Made by a program: the position numbers and the translations under genes
Notes under the pieces: model-generated
Database searches by the model: none
Seen by the model: only the letters and a program-made list of their open reading frames with translations
Told to the model about the DNA's origin: nothing
Shown: piece after piece, positions 29,093-40,935 of the stretch
Layout: each line of letters starts with the position of its first letter
Numbering within the stretch: the first letter of the stretch is position 1
Source: Symbiodinium natans
Lineage: Eukaryota > Sar > Dinophyceae > Suessiales > Symbiodiniaceae
Reading direction: 5' to 3'
DNA: 64,000 nt
Assembly (NCBI GenBank): GCA_905221605.1
Contig: CAJNDS010002254.1
Span: 446,032-510,031 of the forward strand

Positions 29093-30933
29093 AAATCCAT
29101 TTTCAACAGTTCTTTCCTAAAGCTGCCCCAGGATGCTCGGGCCTCAGTCAACAGTGCTGGGTCGTTGGTTGTCCTGGGCTGCGGGGGAATAAGGGCGAAG
29201 CAGGCAGTGGTGAGGAGTCCTGCTGCAAAAAAGGGTTTAGGATTTAGGGTGGCAGAAGGTGCTGGGCTGTAGGGCCTGAAGCTTTCAGGGAACTGCTGGA
29301 ATCCCAAGAGCCCCAAGAACGCCCCGAGTCTGGAGGAGGCGAAGCACCACTTGGAAAAGAAGATCTTCACCGCCCAGTACACCTACAGGGAAGCTTGGCT
29401 TTAGCAGAGCAAAAATGCCTCCCATCAAACTCAGCAGGGATGATTGTGCATGGACAGGCGGTTCAGGGTGTATGTTAGCTACTTTAGTTGGGTGCTTCTG
29501 TGGGGGATCATTGGGACGGGGGGGGGGGGGGCCTGCACGAGCCCAGGAAGGCTTTGTGGACCTGAACTACACCTGTGATCTTGGGGACTGCCATGTCCGG
29601 CTACTTGGTTTGCATGTAGGGCACTCAGGAGTTCAGGCAGCTCTGTGAGGGGGTCGTGTTTCTCAGAGCACCGGGGACGCGGGGCTTGGGAGTTGTGGAG
29701 TTTGGGGTTGGGGGGGGGGGGGGGGGGGGGGGTCTCTTGAGGGCCTTGAGGTTGAAGGGCCTTGCAATGGAGCGGGGATGTGTGGAAGCTCCTGGTCCGG
29801 GCGTTCGTCCTTGAAATTGCAAAGCCACCCTCATCGGCATCACCAGGAACTCCCAGAGTCAAGAAGCTCTGTACATTGTAGTAGCTCGGTTTTTGTCTCC
29901 ATTCTTTCATTCCCTACAGACCAACGAGAAGCCGAGCGCTTTCTTTATCCAATGCCCCATAAAGGAAGATTGGGATCAGGGGGATCCTACTATCAAATTA
30001 ATCAAGGTTAACAGGCATTGGGAGTCTCTGCAGGCGCCACAGATAAAACTTCGCCTTCTTCTGGGAAGCAAGGCAAAAGGGGCATCTCTTTGAGGACGTA
30101 GGGCTCAGGGTAGTTGGGCAGGATTCAACTGCAGCCCTCCGGCGCCAACCGGAAATGCATCAAAGCCTTAAGCCCAGGGTTTTATAAACCCCCCAAGGCT
30201 GCGCCGGCCTCCGCCTTGTCCCAGGCTGCGCGTGGACCACACCCAGCCGGGGAACTTCTCCGAGCAAATGGCATGGGTGGACTCCCGGCAGCCCATAACC
30301 AAAAAGCCAGCCCAAAAACAAGAGCGCCTTGCCATTGAAAAGCTGGAGCCCTAAGCCCTAAGCCGCCAAGCCCCATGGCCTCAGAAACCTTGCGAGACTC
30401 GTCTGAGCCAGGAATACACTGCCTCGAAGCCTGGCGAGGACCTGTGCAATTTGGAAAAGGCTTGTGGTGGATGCAAGGCTCTGGGTTTCCGAGTTGGGGG
30501 ACCATTAGGGCATGGGGGCTCACAAGTCTTCGATGCATCAAACTTCGAGAATTTCGAAGATGTCGGGGGGGTTCGCGTGCCCTGTATGCGCAAAAAGAGC
30601 CCGAACGCTGCGATGACCCTTTTTTGTGTTTGAGAAGCAACTGTCGCTACAGCCCAAAGTTCCCTAAACATCGGAGAGAGGAGCCCTTACCCTTCGACCT
30701 GGGTCGCAACGAGTGGGGCTGTCCGAGGACGGCGCAGTCTGAGGGCTTTGAGAGGTCAGCATCCCTTCTCAAAACCGGAGCAGGGGAGTTCTTGCATGAA
30801 GCCAGGGTCTTCTCTGATCATTGCAGCGCCTTAAAGTATGTATGGAGCTCTTCTTAGGGCTCAACCTGGCCCTGCAGTGCGCACGTCGCGCGGGCGGCGG
30901 TGCGACACACAAGTACAAGAGGCCTCTGTGAAA

Positions 30934-31036
30934 CTAATATAGGGGTTCGAAAGAATTACGAAGAGTATTCCCGTATGATCCCTACATACTTATACCCCCC
31001 AAAACCCTTTTCGAATTGCTAAGGACCCTGTATTAG
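30934..31036 (+). mobile_element. Small inverted-repeat element, family C
   Basis: It begins CTAATATAGGGGTTCG and ends ACCCTGTATTAG, which are inverted copies at the tips. A related copy lies at 50734-50842 and a fragment near 26,430-26,493. It is about 103 bp, AT-rich and noncoding, which is typical of a MITE. Confidence 0.55.
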
Positions 31037-32657
31037 ATGGGCCGAGCCAAGGCTGCTAAGGAGCTGACTCGGCGACCCTCAAACAGATTGAAGGGCTGAC
31101 CGGGCAGCGCGCAACAAACTCTCAGGAGCACCAATAACAACACCGCCCAAAAAGGAAACTGACCCCCAAGTCCATCAATCCAACAGGGGAAGGGCTCTTC
31201 GGGTAGGGGCATCTAGAGGGTCTGTAGGCAAGAAGTCGGGAATCTTCGGGGCACGTTGAGGCACGTCCCTCCCAACAGGTTTAGGGGTGTGGAGGCTGAG
31301 GTTCGAGGTGGGTGCTTTTGTGGCCCAAATGGCACCTGCATAAACACCGAAACAAACCTCCAACTTGTCTTGGCCGCAGGAATCCGGCCTGTGATCATTT
31401 TCCGGACTTCCGGCTTCTGCCACAGGCTTGCCTGGAACATCATCTCTGAGAGGCTGTAGTAGGGGCTTTAAGGGATCATGTGTGTTGAACGCAGGCTTCA
31501 AACAAGGGATTGGTGGCTGGCGCAGTGTCTGGCAAAGTTTTTTCAGCACAGGAAAGGCGAATGCATAGCACGGCACGGCAATGCCCTAGATGTTATGAGC
31601 AGCACAATCTGGTCCCAAAGATCATAGCGGCTGTAGCAAGGATAGGAAGCACTAGAGGGCACGTTCCATCCACAACGGGTACCTTGTGGAAGTAGGTCTC
31701 ACCTTGACCGGGACAGGCTCGCGCATTGCATGCAACGTGTGGACTTCGAGCACCGATACCATCAGCGACCGCGGAAAAGTTCTCCTGCGAGTGAGAGCCG
31801 TTCCAGTGCCAAGCACGGAGTTCCATCCCAAGAGCACACGATAAGAAGCAAAGCTTAAAGTTTCAAGTTTCATGCCCCGAAAGTACACAGGGTTCACCAA
31901 ATCTTAAGGCCTATGGCTGTGCATGCTGCAATTCGATCGCATGACTGACTTGTAGGAGCCACATTTTCGCATAGAAACACATCTGACAAACAGAAGTTAG
32001 CTAGGCCTCTTCTCAGTGGGCCTGTTCCCCGAACCACAAAGTGTCAAGCGTCAGCGGCACTCCATATCAAGGCTGGCCGGACCTCGAAGCGTCAGAATCT
32101 TCAAGGCTATCTTTCTAGGCCGAAGTAAGTCGAGCCACCTAGGCAAAACAAGGAGGGTGCGATGGTGACGGTGGAAGTGAGGGCGCGCGGCGCTGAGCTC
32201 GCACACAGCTGCAGCTAGTCCCATGTGTGAAAGCTTGTCAGGGCTTGGTAGCCACACCGCCCCCCCGAGATAGCGATGTGAGGCGCCACTCTCTTCTGAG
32301 CCGTGCTTCAAGTTCATACTTAGGTTCATTCAAGTTCTGGGGTCCAAAGTAGCCGTTTTTCGGGCCTTTTATTTCGGGTACATACCCACAAGATCCATGC
32401 ATTAGATCGCACCCTGTATGGTTGTCTGGAGAATGAGATGTGGTTCAAGACACTCACTAGACAAGTGAGAACGCATATGTGTACTCTGCACACCCTCACC
32501 GTAAACCCTACCCGAGACTCCATTCAAATTTGGGGGGGGGGGGGGGGCTCCGAGGCGAGACACCGTGAGGGAGCTGAAGTCCAAGGTTCGGTGGTGCCAT
32601 CTTTTGTCAGAGCATTTGAGGCTTTCGGGGGGTCGAGCGTTTTGAAGGGGGTGTCTA
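31037..32657. other. No supported gene
   Basis: Mixed GC-rich sequence with no domain-bearing frame. A 17-base G-run lies near 32,531-32,547. Confidence 0.5.
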
Positions 32658-32749
32658 CTAGTTGCTTCAGACCCCCAAAAGAATAAAAACACTACTCCCT
32701 ATATTACCCTTAATAAGGATGATTGTTTTCGGGGTTCTTAACCAACTAG
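32658..32749. mobile_element. Small inverted-repeat element with TA target duplication, family E
   Basis: The ends are CTAGTTGCTTCAGACCCCCA and, inverted, CTAGTTGGTTAAGAACCCCG (about 21 of 25 terminal bases match). TA lies directly outside both ends (32656-32657 and 32750-32751), as expected for a Tc1/mariner-mobilised MITE. It is 92 bp and noncoding. Confidence 0.65.
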
Positions 32750-32751
32750 TA

Positions 32752-33177
32752 GGTTTGCCTATGAGATCATGTGCTGTCGTGCTGTGAGGAACACAGGCCA
32801 CAACATTGTCCGCCCCCCGCCCCCACCCGCCCCCTCCGCCCTCACCGCCCGCCGCTTCCGTGTATGTGTGAACTCTGCAGACTTCGAGGGGTTTGGGGAG
32901 GGGTGGAGCGTAGGCCACACCTTCTGGCAGGGAGATGTCCTGCACATGGGGGCAAAGAGCTCTTGAGAGTAAGGGGGGGTTAAGCCCTAAACTTCCTGAA
33001 CCCTGAACCCTATCGCTTCCTTCGGAGCCCTTGGAGAGCGGAGGCTTACCACCAGCTCTCCGTGTGGAATCGCTTCACCGACTTCGATGCGGAGGCCCAT
33101 GCCTTGGGGTTTAGGGTTTAAAGGGTTTAGGGTTAAGGGTTTAAAGGGTTTAAGGGTTTAAGGGTTTCCCAGTTCCG
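32752..33177. other. No supported gene; telomere-like patch
   Basis: It holds a C-rich stretch (32,812-32,850) and a degenerate GGGTTTA/GGGTTTAAA patch at 33,107-33,168. Confidence 0.5.
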
Positions 33178-33276
33178 AAATTTGGGGTACCTTTTCGGTG
33201 GGTCCTTGTTTTCGGGGAATCCTACTGTTTGGGGATCTATATTGGGGTCCTCTGTTCTCGCAAACCCCCACATGCC
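33178..33276 (+). mobile_element. Small inverted-repeat element, family A, copy 1
   Basis: It aligns over its whole length with copies at 36814, 57586 and 58537 (reverse). Shared landmarks in order are CCGAAATTTGGGGTACC, GGGTCCTT, GGGGAATCCTACT, GGGGATCTATAT and TCGCAAACCCCC. The left tip is partly lost. Confidence 0.6.
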
Positions 33277-34278
33277 AAAATGATGTTGGGCCCTCTTTTT
33301 TGGCTAAGGCCGCCTTGCCACCGGTGATCTTGTTGCTGCATATGCTCTGGCGTTTGCTTTGATGATTTCCGCAAGTACCCGGTGGAAGTTCAGTCCGAAG
33401 ATAGGGCTAGGTACGGAAGCGCGATGGTTCTGCCAAGTGTCTGGGTGAAGGTGCTTAGTGATAGCCAGTCATATACTAGATTAGGGTGAGGAGCGGTGGC
33501 CTGAGTCTGGGAGAGTTTGGTTGAGGCCATAATAACATTCTCGATCTTGGGCTTTAGGGCTGAGGGGCTCGAGCTAGGGCACCTTCGCGGTATCATGTTT
33601 CCTCCTGAGTTGTTGAAGAAGCAAGGGATTAAGACTCGGACTCTTAGGGATGTACCCAGGTTCCCTTAATGTACTCTGAATATGGCCCTTATATTCCTGT
33701 AGAGGATCTGGAACAGGGGTTGCTCGAAAACTTGGTGAGGCCTGGCTCGAGGCCTGGGCGTTGGTGTCCTGCTTTTGCCCCCCCCCTTCTGGCGGTTGCC
33801 ACAACCCATTTCAGAGACCGACCCGGCATCCTTGTTCAAGGGCTTTCGTGGCGTTTTTTTGTTGCATCTTTTCTTCTTTGTTTGTTTTATCCCTTGGTGC
33901 TCTTTCTTGCAGTTGAGTCAACACGCAGCCGCATCTCAAGCAGGCATCCTCCGAGCTTCCGCCGCTGGGCTCCTGCAGGCTCGCAACGGAACTTTGGGGC
34001 ATCGTGCGGAGTCGGGTCTTCTAGGCCAGTCACAGGATGCATGGCCATTGCACAGATATCGTTATTTAGCAAGGTAATACTACAACAATAGAGAATGTGA
34101 CGTGTTAATAACATAGCAGTATGTAAATACAAGAATCCCCTCCTTCCGCCATTCTCACCGGCCTGAGATCTCCAAATTCCGGAGGCTCGGGCGACGGGAC
34201 GGAGGCGACATCAAGCTTCTCGATGACCGCAAGAGACTCCGCCACTGCAGCTGGCCTGCAGACAATGGTGGTTCAGGT
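33277..34278. other. No supported gene
   Basis: Mixed sequence; open frames of 60-140 codons overlap on both strands and show no recognisable domain. Confidence 0.5.
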
Positions 34279-34376
34279 GGGTGGTTGTCCAAATTATGAT
34301 CCCTTTTGGGTACCCTAAATTTTAGGTGCCGTATTATAAGAGGATCCAAAAAGGGACCCTAATGTTAGGTGTTGCC
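34279..34376 (+). mobile_element. Small inverted-repeat element, family B, copy 1
   Basis: It matches the intact copy at 40352-40452 through GGTTGTC, TACCCTAAAT, AGGTGCCGTATTATAA and CAAAAAGGGACC. Its right terminal repeat is decayed. Confidence 0.55.
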
Positions 34377-35700
34377 AGAGCGAAAGCCCCTTGACCAAGA
34401 AAGCGTAGCCAAGCCCGCACGATATTGACCGATTTCTGCGCCAGCAAGGCGGCCTGGTTGACGGAGAGGAGCTGCAGCTCATGGTAGCCCCTTGGAAGCT
34501 TTTTGCACAGGGTACACCTCAGATCTTCGGGCCTTAGTGCGCACGCGCTCTCATAATGTTGGCGGCGCACGCTACATTTCAAAAGACCCAACACCTGAGA
34601 AGCATGGGCCAGGCCCAACCCTCGCAGCCCTGCGACGAAAGCAGCACTCAGGTGCCGCAGCCTCCTGCATCGCAGGCGGCCGCCCAGACACCCCAGCCAC
34701 AGGGAGGCCGCCGAGCTTTCATGGTCCAAGAAACATGTGTGTACATATCTATGTAAACATAAACATAAGCACTCAGAGACATAGATGTATATATATATAT
34801 ATGCATACACACACACCAACGTGAGGCAAGGATTTGTGCAGACGTCAGCTTTGGCGCTGTGTAAGGTTGGGGATTTAGGATTCAGGTGCTGAGTAGGTAT
34901 GTGTCGTGCAGCACCGAAACCTGCCTGAGCCTCCCAACCAAACAAGGGCACAGCAGTTCGGGGTTAGGCGCGCGGGGATTCGAAAAGGATGCCACGCAGA
35001 AACCTGTTTAGGGTTTCGGGTAAAGTTTGTGGCCCAGTGCCCATGGCAAGCCCCAAAAGGCCCTTCAACAACTCTGAAGCGCACCAGCTTGAACCCTAAA
35101 CCTTTGCAGCCACATAGGCTGTGCCGACGCGCCAGAAGAGGCAACCGAAACGCTTCTTGACTTCAATGAGCTCAAGGGCATCCAGCCTCTCGAGGGCAGG
35201 CCTCACCCACATTGGTACAGCTTCGGAGCTGTGGCGGAAATGGATCCTGAATATCCTGTGCAACGTCAATAAGGACCCCTCGAAAAACAGGCTTGGGCTG
35301 AAACCCCCATGAATCGGCCAATCAGGTGAGCCTCTAAGATTATGCCAGCGAAGACCCCAAACAGTAAGATTGTAGACAAGTTAGGGTTTAGGGGATTCAG
35401 AAAGTTTGGGCTTGGAAACAGTATGAAGCAACAATGCAACGAAGAGCAGACGCAGAGTGGACCGCGCATCAGGAAAACTTTGGCCTGTGACAGTCAAAAG
35501 CAACGGCGTGCTCTACACTTGTCCAAACTTAGGGCGTCCTTTTTCTCCTTCTTCTATGGCCAAACACCCTTGAAACGGACACCACAACGGGACCCCTAAT
35601 TTTGGGAAACCTCCACATGCCAGACAAAAGCAAAGCTGTGCTCAAACTTGAGAACAAAAAGACTTGCTTGTGTCAATCCTTTTTTGTTTCTTCCATAATG
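34377..35700. other. No supported gene
   Basis: GC-rich host-like DNA with a short TA repeat (34,785-34,802). No coherent coding signal was found. Confidence 0.5.
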
Positions 35701-35975
35701 AAATGTCTCGGTATCGTCCGCTTCTACTGTTTTCGGCTGTCACGGTTTCGTCAGCTGTTATTGTTTTTGGCTGTCACGGTCTGGTCCGCTTCTACTGTTT
35801 TTGGCTGTCACGGTCTCGTCCGCTTCTAGTGTTTTGGGCTGTCACTCACGGTCTCGTCCGATTCTATTGTTTTCGGCTGTCCTCGTCTCGCCCGCTTCTG
35901 CGGTCTCGTCCGCTTCTACTTTTTTTCGGTCTCGTCCGCAACTTCTGTTTTTGGCTGTCACTGTCTGTCCGCTTC
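35701..35975 (-). repeat. GC-rich 34-bp tandem repeat, inverted relative to 21.2 kb
   Basis: Units read TGTTTTTGGCTGTCACGGTC then TCGTCCGCTTCTAC, the reverse complement of the repeat at 21.2-21.5 kb. About eight complete or shortened units are present. Confidence 0.75.
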
Positions 35976-36813
35976 GGAGAGGGGGGGGGGATTTTCAAAA
36001 GGAGCCAGATGCCAGGTGGCAGCTTCAGGTGACCAATGATAGCAGGGTTTAGGGTGTTGGCTTAGGGCAACGGGGCACCTGAGTCCGCAGCCTCCCCCCA
36101 CCAAGACACCGCCCTGAGAGGCTGAAAAGAGTCCGTCCCCCCCAAGAAAGAACAATCAAGGTGAGAAACCCTGGATGCGGAGTGCAGCCAGCCAGCCATA
36201 CGGGCGTTTCCCAAAATAGGGGTACCCATTTTATACCCCAAATGGAATAGAATCCTCAAAAAGGGTACAGAAAGCCCCATAAAGCCCCATAAAGCCTGCA
36301 AAGCCTTAGCTTCGCTTGAAAAGCCCTGCCGCCTGAGCTCAGGCTGCCAACCGTGCGGCTCAATGTGCAGCCCGGCGAGTTTAGACCTGGCTTGCAAAGG
36401 GGGGGGGGGGGGGGGGGGGGGGGGGCTTGGAAGTCCGAAGGTCCACAAAGTTGGGAACGGAACCCACATGAAATGGATGGCGGGTCTGAGTGCCAAAGGG
36501 CTTCCGAATGTGCAGCGTACTGTCTAACTTTCAGGTTTGACTTAGTAGTATAACAGCCTTTTACATCTCAAAAGGCACGAAAGCCTCACACACCCTGCAG
36601 CTCAGCAAGTCGTAGGGAATGAAGGCAGAAGTGCCCCATGATCTCACACAATGAATATGGCCTTGGACTGCCAGAAGGGGCCTAATTTAGGCTACTCTTG
36701 GGCAGCCGCTACTCCCATCCCCCACATGCCCCAGTGCATGTGGTGGGCCATGCCCAGGCCTGCGACGCCTTGTCAAAGCAACCTGGGGGGCCTCCTGAGA
36801 AGTCCTGTACAAG
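35976..36813. other. No supported gene; 27-base G-run
   Basis: A G-run of 27 bases lies at 36399-36425. The rest shows no domain-bearing frame. Confidence 0.5.
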
Positions 36814-36916
36814 TGGGGGTCTCCGAAATTGTGGGGTTATCTTACTCGGGTCCTTATTTTAAGGGGATCCTACTAGTGGGTCTATATCAGGGTGCCCCTA
36901 TTGTCGTAATCCCCAA
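36814..36916 (+). mobile_element. Small inverted-repeat element, family A, copy 2
   Basis: The most complete copy in this orientation. The left tip GGGGGTCTCCGAAAT and the inverted right tip GGGGATTACGACAATAGGGG are related inverted repeats. The centre has GGGGATCCTACT and GGGTCTATAT like the other copies. Confidence 0.65.
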
Positions 36917-37265
36917 AATGCCCGCAGCACCTCATGGCCATCATGGCATCAAGGCTGGTGGCGCACGCATTGGGTGAGGTGAACATCGAGGAACCTCGGC
37001 TCTCGAACCTGTAAAGTTAAGCTTGTCATTCTGCTCGCCAGGGATTCAAGATGCCTTGGTAGTTATCGTAGCTATTCGTATGTTACCATAGTGAGGAAAG
37101 CGTGGTATTTACGATGTAAATGCGATGTATTTATGTGTATATATATATATATACACATATGTATATTCCAGACAAAAATACTACGTTCCGCCACCCGCGG
37201 TGGTTTTTAAAGCGGGGAGGAACTCCCATAAAACTCCAGCAGAAGTGACCTGAACAATTTGCTCG
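36917..37265. other. No supported gene; TA microsatellite
   Basis: TA repeat at 37,137-37,160; otherwise nothing recognisable. Confidence 0.5.
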
Positions 37266-37269
37266 AGAT

Positions 37270-38125
37270 TGTGGATTGCATGCTATGAGTTTAAATAGAA
37301 ATCCTATGCATGTGAATAGCGTTCCTATCAAATTAAATTGGGTTCATAGGATTCATCTTGTTTCAATAGGAATCTTATAAAAATGAAAAGGAAACCCATT
37401 AATAGGAATGAGAACCCTTAATTCTATTAAATTCTATGGGAACCCTCTTCAAATGACAGAATCCTATTTAAAATTGATAGGAATCATATTACATTTGTAG
37501 GAGCCTTATTAAAATAATTCGGCAAACTATGGAAATGTATTGGGATCTTATACGCAGACAAACAGGAATCCTCTATTTCAATCCATAGGAACCCTAGAAA
37601 AAGTAGAACCGAATTATACTTGATAGCAATCCTAATAAACTGAAGAGGGCCCCTACTAAAATTAATAGGAACCAATGGGACTCCTATAAAAAACAAGTGT
37701 GAACCCCTAAATAGTAGGAATCCTACTAAAATTAATATGAGCCTAAACCAATCGGTATCCCTTTCAAACGAATGAGATCCCTATTAAAATAAATACGAAT
37801 CCCATTAACATGAATAAGCATCTGATTAAACTTGATAGGAATTTGATTACATGAGTAGGAGCCTTATTAAAAGAATTAGGAACCCTATGAAACTTTATTG
37901 GAATCCTATAAAAATAAATAGGAATCCTCTATTGACTCATAGGAATCCTGCCAATATTATTTCGGAACCGGTGAAAGTTAATAGGAAGCCTATGAAAATG
38001 AATAGGAACCCTTACCAAATTGAAAAGAACCGGTTATAATTCATAGGAAGCCTTTTAAAATGAGAAGGAACCTTGCTAAATAAATAGGAACCAATCGGAC
38101 TCCTGTATAAAATAATATGAATCGG
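37270..38125. repeat. AT-rich degenerate minisatellite with AATAGGAATCCTATTAAAAT-like units
   Basis: About 850 bases consist of roughly 22-24-base diverged units built on TAGGAATCCTAT and AAAATGAATAGGAACC words. Longer duplicated blocks are visible: the stretch near 37,478 resembles that near 37,838, and the stretch near 37,671 resembles that near 38,090. Open frames through it are artefacts of repeat composition. Confidence 0.7.
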
Positions 38126-38131
38126 CTTAAC

Positions 38132-39137
38132 AGATTGGTTTTTTTGGGACAGTACAGCGTTTTTGCAGTTTCAGGCCTCGAAAGTGCTGTACTGTCCCAA
38201 AAAAACCAATCTTTTCAAGGCAAGAAGTGCAAAAATGCTGTACTGTCCCAAAAAAACCAAAAAAACCAAAGTTTGGAGACCTTGGGCTCATTCAGGGCCT
38301 GGAGGTCTCCAAACTTTGGTTTTTTTGGTTTTTTTGGGACAGTACGGCATTTTTGCTTGTTTTGGCTTACCAAGATTGGTTTTTTTGGGACAGTGCAGCG
38401 TTTTTGCAGTCCCAGGCCTCGAAAGTGCTGTACTGTCCCAAAAAAACCAATCTTTTTAAGGCAAGAAGTGCAAAAATGCTGTACTGTCCCAAAAAAACCC
38501 AAAAAAACCAAAGTTTGGAGACCTTGGGCTCCTTCAGGGCCTGGAGGTCTCCAAACTTTGGTTTTTTTGGTTTTTTTGGGACAGTACGGCATTTTTGCTT
38601 GTTTTGGCTTACAAAGATTGGTTTTTTTGGGACAGTACAGCGTTTTTGCAGTCCCAGGCCTCGAAAGTGCTGTACTGTCCCAAAAAAACCAATCTTTTCA
38701 AGGCAAAAAGTGCAAAAATGCTGTACTGTCCCAAAAAAACCAAAAAAACCAAAGTTTGGAGACCTTGGGCTCCTTCAGGGCCTGGAGGTCTCCAAACTTT
38801 GGTTTTTTTGGTTTTTTTGGGACAGTACGGCATTTTTGCTTGTTTTGGCTTACAAAGATTGGTTTTTTTTGGACACTGCAGCGTTTTTGCAGTCCCAGGC
38901 CTCGAAAGTGCTGTACTGTCCCAAAAAAACCAATCTTTTTAAGGCAAAAAGTGCAAAAATGCTGTACTGTCCCAAAAAAACCAAAAAAACCAAAGTTTGG
39001 AGACCTTGGGCTCCTCCAGGGCCTGGAGGTCTCCAAACTTTGGTTTTTTTGGTTTTTTTGGGACAGTACGGCATTTTTGCTTGTTTTTGCTTAAAAAGAT
39101 TGGTTTTTTTGGGACAGCGTTTTTGCTCTTCTGGGCC
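38132..39137. repeat. Four tandem 241-bp units, each containing very long inverted repeats
   Basis: Unit starts are at 38132, 38373, 38615, 38856 and a partial at 39097 (spacing 241-242). Inside each unit, arms of about 53 bases surround the GGTCTCCAAACTTTGG / CCAAAGTTTGGAGACC core with a loop of about 22 bases. A second arm pair (TTGGTTTTTTTGGGACAGTA and its complement) encloses about 40 bases. Long open frames with phase-shifted 'VLSQKNQ' and 'FFGFFGT' peptides on both strands result from this symmetry and are not genes. Confidence 0.85.
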
Positions 39138-40351
39138 TAAAACATTGGTACAGTAGAGCGCTTTCGTGCTCGCTGCCCTCGGAGGCTTCGAAATCCTAAG
39201 CCTCTAAACCCTACCATGGCACCTGAGAGGAAAAAGTGTGGGCATATGGGGGGGGGGGGGGTACCATATATATATATATATATATATACGCTTTGGCAAC
39301 AGAACCATGTCAAGTTCCTTTTGCAAAGGAACCCCATGGTTTGCGATGTATCCATCTTATTGTGGAAATACTCAAAGTTCCCTAGCAGCAGCCCAGGATT
39401 CGTTCCCATTAAGCGTACGCCAGCTCCTGGCCCAGCTGGGTAGAAACACCCTTGGAAGCAAAAGGCCTGGTCCTCCGAGACGGTCCTGGCGGTGAAGAAG
39501 CGCGCACACGCGCAACTGGAAGTGTGCCGAGGATGCAGATTTGGGAGCCGGTTCCAAAGAGCGGGTGTTGAATGATTGCCGTCATTGGTTCGAAGCCGAG
39601 TGGTTTTCGGCTTGACACGCTTTCAACACTACTTTTCTTGCTTCATCCTGGCCATCTGTGTGTTTGAGACTCCGGAGCTTCCTGTTACGCTGCTCGGGGT
39701 GCCCAGAAAGTCTTGCGCTGCGCTTCCCGAGCGCATGCGCGGTGAGACCTCTCAGCCTTGCACTGACGAACACTGGGACAGCAGGAAAGAGTTTAGAGTC
39801 TTAGAGGTCTACTGCAGCAGCCAGTTGCCTGTCCTTCGCCTCACTAGGAGAAACCGCTTCACCGTATGTCGGGATGTGAGGACAGTCCCGGTGCCATTTG
39901 GGGTGGAGATTTCCGGAAAGCTCGGGAGCGGAGATTCGTGAGCAGCAGTTCGTAGAAGGGAGCAGCAAAGCCCAGCCACCTCCTGGTTTCTTGGAAATCA
40001 AGGTGGTGCCGCTTTGCGGATGCCTGCAGCGAGGAAGGCGTTTCCGGAGGGTTTTTTTTGGGGTTGAGGGCCTCGCACCGCATCGCGTGTGCTGGTGTGC
40101 ATTTTCAGCTATCTTAAGGCTGAGGCCGAAGCCTCAACAAGTACCGACAGTATCCCTTTGCATATGTTCCCCCTATGCTTGTACCCTAAACCCACCCGAT
40201 GTAGTAGCCCCCCTTGTCCCTAAACCCCCATCTCACCAGGCGCCACCTCCTCCCTCCCCGGCCTGGCTCAGAGTCGGCTCCACGCCGCGGGGAGCGGTCG
40301 CCTGGTTTGGTTTTAGGGTTTACTGGGTCCTTGTTGGTTGTAACTTTACAT
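39138..40351. other. No supported gene; G-run plus TA repeat
   Basis: A G-run followed by a TA repeat lies at 39,248-39,290. No domain-bearing frame was found. Confidence 0.5.
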
Positions 40352-40452
40352 GGGCGGTTGTCAAAGTTATTTTCCCTTGTGGGGTACCCTAAATATGAGG
40401 TGCCGTATTATAAAAGGGGTTCAAAAAGGGACCATAATTTTGACAACCGCCC
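40352..40452. mobile_element. Intact small inverted-repeat element, family B, copy 2
   Basis: The terminal 14 bases GGGCGGTTGTCAAA are perfectly inverted at 40439-40452, and similarity continues inward to about 25 bases. ACAT directly flanks both ends (40348-40351 and 40453-40456), consistent with a 4-base target duplication. It is 101 bp and noncoding. Confidence 0.7.
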
Positions 40453-40935
40453 ACATGTTCGTCATATTGAACTCCCAATACGGAACGAAAATGATCATTT
40501 TAAATATACCCCCAACAAGGAAGCATTTTAGGGTCCAAGGTTTTGAAGCAGCTTCCAGGTTCAAAAAAAGATACATGAACATCATTTTTTTAAAACGGGA
40601 CTAGAGTCACGAGAAGTGTAGTGGAATATGATTTTCATGTCACTTTAAAATGGACAGAAAAAAGGCTGCAAGTGACTATGGGTTTAAGATAGAGTGATAC
40701 TGTATATTTAGGAATCTTCCACATATTGCACGAGGATCCCTATCTTAACTTAAGTGGTATTACACGGAGGGGGGGTAGTGGGCCCCTGGCTTCAGCAGCC
40801 CTTGGCTTGAATAGGTTTGAGCGAAAGTGGATTTGGGGTTTAGGGTTTCTAGCAAAGCGAAGGCACAACACAATTTGGAGGCACTTGAGAGAGTCCCCCG
40901 TTGACAAGGGTTTAGGGTTTTCATGGGTTTCCCTA
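40453..40935. other. No supported gene
   Basis: Moderately AT-rich sequence with two isolated TTTAGGG words; nothing else recognised. Confidence 0.5.

Larger units (their letters stand above)
25304..30930. other. No supported gene; microsatellites, G-runs and telomere-like patches
   Basis: Contents seen: a GA repeat (26,305-26,335), a partial family C element (about 26,427-26,493), a CA repeat (27,597-27,635), a CCCTAAA patch (28,886-28,912), a TTTAGGG patch (29,041-29,092) and a G-run of 23 bases (29,710-29,732). No frame carries a recognisable domain. Confidence 0.5.

Noticed and set aside
38132-39137. CRISPR-like array
   Set aside because: Units are contiguous 241-bp repeats without unique spacers, in a eukaryotic context.
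38117-39156. Long open frames on both strands (up to 325 codons) in the 38-39 kb region
   Set aside because: They come from the 241-bp inverted-repeat units; the same peptide words recur in shifted phases on both strands, with no domain.
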